Below, one piece after another: positions 58,432 to 64,000 of a stretch of 64,000 nucleotides of DNA (the first letter of the stretch is position 1; each line of letters begins with the position of its first letter). The notes below the pieces were generated by a model that saw only the letters and a list, made by a program, of their open reading frames with translations, was not told where the DNA came from and did no database searches. This stretch comes from Adenanthera pavonina (Eukaryota; Streptophyta; Magnoliopsida; Fabales; Fabaceae), in the NCBI GenBank assembly GCA_026686845.1, contig JAIVEN010000025.1:21007001-21071000 (forward strand), read 5' to 3'. A program made the translations under genes and the position numbers.

Positions 58432-60608
58432 ATGGCTAGAGTGAAAAATCCTGAAGCTGGGAAAGGAGAGGCCCGACCAAAGAGGAATGTTAAATCTCAA
58501 AATTCCTCAAAGGAAGGAAAAAAATCTAAGAGAAAAGCTGAACCCAGTAAGGCAACACCTTCCAAACGCCAAAAATCTACATCCAAAGTAGATTCTCGGA
58601 AAGCTGGACTTTCCTCTCTGAAAACTACAGAACCTTTGGTTCCAGTTCCTTCAGAAGCTGCTGCTGTTGCTTCCACTTCATCCTTCAGTACTCAATCTCG
58701 AGAGTACAAGCTTACTACACTGCCACTCTGGAGCACTCCACAGATTCAGGAGGAATACTCCACCAAGTTTGCCAACAAGAAGGTAATCAAGCCACATTGT
58801 GTAAACTTGGAAGATTTCTTGGTCTCAAACAATTTTGATGCTGGTATATGGATGATGAGATACAAGAATCTGTTGGAAGTATTAGAGAGATATGATGATA
58901 AAGTAGTGAAGTCCTGGTATGCTTCCTTGATGTACTATAACAAGAAGAAGAAGTAGGCAGTCAATCTAAGGTCTATGACCATTTGGCTTATTGATGAGAC
59001 ATTCAACGAGGTGCTGGAAATTCCAGGACAAGATGGGCTCAAAATTGATATCACTGCCTCTGGAACATGGATGAAGCAGATACTGCTGATGAAGAAGGTG
59101 GCCCCTTCCTGAATTACAAGGAGAGCACAATTTTGAGTACATTGTTCAGAAGAAGGGAGAATTGGCCATCAATAAACATATTGAAGCCCACAGACCTCTG
59201 TGTTCAACTGAGGATCCTGCACTACATAGTGTCCAGGATTATATTCAACAAAGGAGGCAGCTTCAATTTGATAACAAGGGCAGAGACACATGTCATGGCT
59301 ACAATCATGCGTGGGAAACTGATTAATATGGGACACATCATCCTCAAATGCATGATCAAGGCTAGAGATCAAAGGAAGGACTCAACACTCCCCTATGCTG
59401 CTATCATCTCCAGAATTCTGCAGTATGCCAGAATTCAGCATATTGAGAAAGGGAAGGGCAAGCCCACTGAAATATTCAAGGAGGAAGAACTGCAGAGGAT
59501 GGGCATTGAAAGAGATGAAGGAAGATGGGTTAGAAAGGGAGCAGGGAGATCTGAAGATTTGTTCTTTGTTGTTGATGCCTCCCTACAAGAAGAAGGCATC
59601 TCTGAGGCTCCTGGCAGATCTGTACCTCAGCCTTCTCAGCCAATTCCATCTCCCTCTAGGCCTACTCACCCTCCTTCCGCTCCCTCCTCATGGGCCAAGC
59701 CAACTAAGATCACTGAGTTGTATGACAGCCTATCTACACTCATTCTCAGCATCAGAGATGAGCAAAATGCCAAATTTGCTCATCTGCAAGATCAGATCCA
59801 TCAATTGGCTGTAAATATGAAGGTGGTGGCTGATGCTTATGAAGAGATCAGAAGTGCAATCTCTACCACCTCAGCTAGGGTCCTCTGTGCCTATCCAATC
59901 TCCAACTCCTGAACCTTCAAGCCCATTCGAGATTGCCTCCTCTGACCATGATGACGATATAGATGGTGCTGGTGCAATGAGGACACCTAGTCCTAGTCCA
60001 CCTTGGACTATGGATTGGAAGAAGAAGGACTTCAAGAAACATGCCCTCATGAGCCTATGCAAGAAGATGCTCAGGATTCAATTCTGTCCATTCAAGAATC
60101 AGAGCAAGTTGAAAGACTGGTTGCAGCCATTTCAACCTCTTCTATGCAGGAAGGTGCAGGCAATAAAGAGAGGAGCATTGTGCCTGTTGTTGATTATGAG
60201 GCTATTGCTCACAATGCTCTCTTGCAAGCTCAAAGAAGGAGGCTTGAGGAAATGTTTCGTCCTGATGAACCAGCTCCTCCTTCTCTTGCTGCCTATGGAC
60301 TTTCAAAGGAACAAAGAGCTCAGTTGGCTCTTTCCAAACAGGCAATGTAGGAGTTGCTTGAGGTCTCTGATGATGATGATGAACCAAGCCCTGAGCCTCC
60401 TGCACCAGTCTAGCCAGAAATCCCTTTTGCTCCTGTGCCACTTCGAGCCATCCCTGTCTCTCAGATCCCTCCTCCGGCTGATTTTGTTGGCCTTCCTGAT
60501 GATGCCAAAAAGGGGAAGAAGATTGAGCACATTGGAAAGTCTGCTACTGCTGAGCCATCTGGGAAAGGGAAAACGTTCAGCAAGAAGACCAAGCCAAAGA
60601 AGAAGTGA
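58432..60608 (+). pseudogene. ORF3 of element B, broken by stops and frameshifts
   Basis: It is homologous to the 728-aa ORF3 of element A from ATG 58432 (MARVK) to TGA 60606. Lesions in order are TAG 58954-58956, a 1-base loss near 59065, a frame change near 59875, a 1-base loss near 60002, TAG 60348-60350 and TAG 60411-60413. The basic N terminus, plant-transposon-like domain, coiled coil, Pro/acid-rich part and Lys-rich C terminus are all recognisable across the pieces. The open pieces at 59067-59912 and 60003-60350 are fragments of this one gene. Confidence 0.9.
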
Positions 60609-60902
60609 TTGAAGACTTGTTTTAATCTTAGGCTTGAGTCCTCTTGTAGTGCTTTGTGTTTCTGTTTCTATTTGCATTTTGTATTGTGTATTTAAACTTT
60701 GATTAATTTGGTTTTTGTATAGAAACAATTGATTAAATGAATGCATTTCTTGGTTGCAATGTTAAGAGCTCATTACCCTTTGAATATCTTCACTTAATCT
60801 ACTGTGTATGATGTCTCTTGAAAAATAATGCACATGTTGAGGGGGAGCTTGTTAAAGCAAACCCAAGTACTAATCCAGTTTGTGAGTTGTTTTGTCATCA
60901 TC
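60609..60902 (+). other. Noncoding 3' region of element B
   Basis: This 294-bp stretch has no gene. It holds TGTTGAGGGGGAGC at 60835-60848, the conserved second purine tract also seen in element A at 1367-1380. The rest is T-rich and could carry the 3' end of an ORF3 transcript, though no clear poly(A) signal stands out. Confidence 0.65.
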
Positions 60903-60916
60903 AAAAAGGCGGAGAA
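60903..60916 (+). other. Polypurine tract of element B (interrupted)
   Basis: AAAAAGGCGGAGAA lies directly before the 3' LTR. The C breaks the G5 run found in element A, probably a mutation after insertion. Confidence 0.85.
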
Positions 60917-62774
60917 TGTTGAATCAAGAGTTTTGATGATTCCAAACCAACATCCAAGAGCTTGGATTGAAGATATCAAAGGAGATCAAAGTATTTCAAG
61001 TGAAGAATTTATGAGTAATAGCTGCTAGATCTTCTGTAGGATCTTTTGTTATGTTTAAATGAGGGTAAAAGATTTTGATTATAAGAAAAGATGTTTTTAA
61101 ACCTTGATTTTATGATAAATCTTAACTTATTTGAAAAATACCCACAAATAGACAAAGTTTGAAAGTTTAAACTGAACTGTCATATTGGAAATTCGAACTT
61201 TGCCTTTGGAAATTCAAATTTCGAGCTAAAACTGAATAAGTCTGAAAAGATGTCTCTCTGTCAGATGAATTTTGGTTTTCCATAATTCGAATTTTCATCC
61301 AAGTCTGAAAGAAGCCTTTTTGTGACAGACGAACTTCACATCTTCAAAATTCGAATTTCAGATAAAATGCAGTTTGTGAAAACCAAAGAAATTCGTCTGA
61401 AATAATGTTGAAGTTCATCTGAAATCAAGAAGAAATTGAGTTTGAAAAACGCTCTCTAACGGACGAACTTTGGCTTTCCAACATTTGAATTTTCATATAA
61501 GTCTGAAAGAAGCTTCTTTGTAACAGACGAACTTTAAGTCTTCAAAATTTGAATTTCAGACAAAATGCAATTTGTGAAAACTAAAGAAATTCGTCTGAAA
61601 CAATGTTAAAGTTCATCTGAAAGCAAGATTGTATTAAGTTTCAAAATTGCTCTCTGACAGACGAACTTTGAACATTAAAATTCAAATTTTCAGAAGCTAT
61701 GTTTTTGAGAGTGTTGAAATGAAACATTGACATACGAATGACAAAGTCCTGTAACATTCGAATATTGAAGTTAGTCTGAAAAGAGTCACTCTGACAGATG
61801 AACTTCACTCTTTCAAAATTTGAATTTCGAAGAAAGTGAACTACTGTGCCTTTTGAACGTACTAGGAACAGATGACTTTTGGGTTTCCAAAATTCGAATT
61901 TCGAAGGCACTGTAGAAAATTGAAAACACTGTTCACACTTAACCGAAAAACTTTCTTCTTGAAAATTCGTATGTCACATTGTGAAAATATTTTGTAAGTT
62001 TCAAAATTCGAATTTCACTTCATGAACAGACGAACTTCGTGCTGTAACGTTGGAAGCTTTAATCTTTGGTTCCTTCGAAATTCGTCTGTTGATCAACCAA
62101 AATTCGAACTTCAGTATGTCAGAAGCATTAAATGCGGTTGGTTAATGGATAGTTTTTCAGAGTAACCGTTGGATAACTTCCCCAACGGATAGATTTTGTC
62201 TCTAACGGATATTTGAGACCTAAATCTATAAATATAACATCATTTGAAGTTATGGGTAACGAATCAAACTTGTATATACCGAATTTCTGCCAAATCTTCT
62301 CAAAAGCTTTTACCCTCTCAACTTCAATACCTGTACTTCAACCTTCATATCTACTCTATTCAAGAGAGTTATATCTTTGTAAACAATCTACTCTTCATCT
62401 AGAAGATAGATTTACTTGTGAGGGGAAATCACAAGGGGATTGGAAAGCACATTGTAAGAGTGCTTAGAGAGATTGAGAAAGCTCCAGAAAACAAAGCATA
62501 CTCGTTGTACTGTGGTATTAGCAAGAAGCCTGTTGAATTCTTGTTGTATAGTGAAAAATCTCAAGAGTTGTCTTGGGGACTGGACGTAGGTCAAGTGGAT
62601 AGACTAAACCAGGATAAATTACTGAGTCTTCTTGTCCTCATCTTTACTTTTTAGCTTGCTCTGTTTTATACGTTGCTTCCTTTATACTGTGCTATCTTCA
62701 CCCATTTCACTTTGTGCAGAAAAATTGCAATCTTCCCAATTCACTCCCCTCTTGGGAAGTCAGCCTTGCTAACA
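60917..62774 (+). repeat. 3' LTR of element B (1,858 bp)
   Basis: It aligns without indels to 50597-52454 and ends CTAACA directly before GAAGT. Most differences from the 5' LTR are transitions, many at CpG sites (for example TTCG against TTCA or TTTG). The 84- and 78-codon frames at 62213-62654 mirror those of the 5' LTR and are not genes. Confidence 0.96.
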
Positions 62775-62779
62775 GAAGT
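62775..62779. repeat. Target site duplication GAAGT, right of element B
   Basis: It is the partner of 50592-50596. The satellite continues from here as GAAGTGACCTAGTG, in register with the sequence cut at 50596. Confidence 0.95.
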
Positions 62780-63966
62780 GACCTAGTGCATTTATCCAGC
62801 TCCCACGCAACTATTTAAGCCTTATTTGATGAAATAAACCCAATCGGATTCTGCTTTCACCTGATTTTGTTCCAATGGTCTAGATTTCTAAACATTCACT
62901 GGGAAAATTCATGGAGGAAAATCACCCAAATTTTGGAATTTCAAGCAAGGTAGAGAGTTTATGTGGCATGCACACAACAATTTGAGTCTTGTTCGAACTA
63001 ACGAGCTTAATTCGATTCCGTCATGATGTCATTTTGGCCAAAGGCTCCAACTCTATGAAAATTCATTGAAAAGCACAAAAAATGAAAAATTCACGAAATT
63101 TACAACATGAAGTGAGCTAGTAAGTTTATCCGACATCCTCACACCAAATTGAGCCTAGTTTGGTGAAATGAACACAATCGGATTCCGTTTTAACCTTATT
63201 TTGGTCGAAAGTTCCAGGTTTCTAAACATTCACCGGGAAGCTCCACGAAAGAGAATGCCACAAGATTTGGAATTTTAAGTGAGGTAGGGAGTTTATGCGG
63301 CTCACTCACAATAATTTGAGTCTAGTTGGAAGAAACGAGCTCAAATCAACTTTATCATCAAGCCATTTTTGCCAAATGATCCAACTTTATGAAAATGCAT
63401 TGGAAAGCAAAAAAAGGAAAATCTCACGAAATTTGCAACATCAAGTGAGCTAGTGACTTGACCCAACATACTCACACCAATTTGAGCCTAGTTTGACGAA
63501 ATGAATGCAATCGGATTCTGCTTTAACCTAATTTTCTTTGAATGTTCCAGGTTTCCAAACATTCGCTGGGAAGCTCTAGTGAGGAGAATGCCATGAGATT
63601 TGGAATTTTAAGCGAGGTACAGAGTTTATGCAACTTGCTCACAACAATTTGAGTCTTGTTAGAACAAACGAGCTGAATTTGACTTCATCATCACGCCATT
63701 TTAGCCAAATGATCCAACTTTATCAAAAAGAATTGGAAAGGAAAACAAGGAAAATCTCACAAAATTTGCAACATCAAGTGAGCTAGTGAGTTTACCCATA
63801 ATCCTCACACCAATTTGAGTCTAGTTTGATTAAATGAACAAATTCAGATTCCACTTTAACCTCATTTTGGACAAAAGTTTCAGGTTTCTAAACATTCACC
63901 GAGAAGCTATAAGGAGGAGAATGCCACAAGATTTGGAATTTTAAGCGAGGTAGAGAGTTTATGCGG
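62780..63966. repeat. Diverged satellite beyond element B, about 3.6 monomers
   Basis: It continues the diverged margin with the same period and the A-run/GGAAAATCTC subtype (63403-63425 and 63734-63755). Landmarks TTTGATGAAAT, GGTTTCTAAACATTC and TTTGGAATTTTAAG recur about every 333 bp. It ends in mid-unit after GAGAGTTTATGCGG. Confidence 0.88.
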
Positions 63967-64000
63967 TGATAGAGGATGGCTTGGACAAATTCAGGAACAT
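63967..64000. other. Non-satellite sequence at the window edge
   Basis: After TTTATGCGG the expected CTTACTCAC does not follow; instead 34 bp starting TGATAGAGGATGG run to the window end. It is too short to identify. It may be the true array edge or another insertion. Confidence 0.5.

Larger units (their letters stand above)
50597..62774 (+). mobile_element. Sirevirus-like Ty1/copia LTR retrotransposon B, complete but decayed
   Basis: This 12,178-bp element on the plus strand has two 1,858-bp LTRs and an 8,462-bp interior with primer site, gag, pol, ORF3 and polypurine tract, and it is flanked by GAAGT on both sides. The LTRs start TGTTGAATCAAGAG and end GCCTTGCTAACA. By hand count they differ at about 50 positions (near 2.8%), more than twice the divergence of element A. 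Gag has one stop, Pol four, and ORF3 three stops and three frameshifts. The element is the same family as A but a different subfamily: the LTR starts differ (TGTTGAAT against TGTTGAAG) and many internal sites differ. It is inactive by itself. Confidence 0.96.

Overview
The window is repeat DNA from a plant nuclear genome. I see no host gene, rRNA or tRNA gene. Two related Ty1/copia LTR retrotransposons flank a large satellite array. Their order of domains (gag, protease, integrase, reverse transcriptase, RNase H), initiator-Met-tRNA primer site, LTRs of about 1.86 kb and extra ORF after pol point to the Sirevirus (SIRE/Maximus) lineage, which is confined to angiosperms. I cannot name the species.

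Layout. (1) 1-11,095: retrotransposon A on the minus strand, its 3' LTR cut by the window edge. It has an uninterrupted pol and an uninterrupted third ORF, but its gag carries a 309-bp in-frame deletion and an early stop. (2) 11,096 to about 45,290: about 34 kb (roughly 103 monomers) of a homogeneous ~332-334 bp satellite. Each monomer is itself a dimer of two related ~166-bp halves. Monomers are organised into ~665-bp alternating pairs, a 1,995-bp six-monomer unit, a ~6.66-kb (20-monomer) tandem duplication, and further right a 1,668-bp five-monomer unit and a 2,668-bp eight-monomer unit. (3) About 45,290-50,596: diverged monomers of the same satellite, the array margin. (4) 50,597-62,774: retrotransposon B on the plus strand, inserted into the diverged satellite with the 5-bp target duplication GAAGT. 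Its LTRs are complete, 1,858 bp each, but gag, pol and ORF3 all carry stops or frameshifts. (5) 62,775-63,966: the diverged satellite resumes in phase. (6) 63,967-64,000: 34 bp that no longer match the satellite.

How it fits together. The satellite grew by repeated local amplification (half-unit to monomer, pair, multimer and multi-kilobase block). The central part is recently homogenised and the right margin is old. By my hand count the LTRs of A differ at about 15 of 1,298 aligned positions and those of B at about 50 of 1,858, so B looks older. Neither element looks able to move by itself: A lacks part of gag but keeps pol, while B keeps a full-length gag (with one stop) but has a broken pol. 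A short palindrome, AAATTCGAATTT, recurs through the U3 of both elements and, in looser form, in the spacer between pol and ORF3. Many CpG sites in LTRs and old satellite monomers show TpG/CpA variants, as expected of methylated heterochromatin.

Limits: all comparisons were made by eye. Boundaries inside the satellite are good to about 50 bp, and identity counts are approximate.
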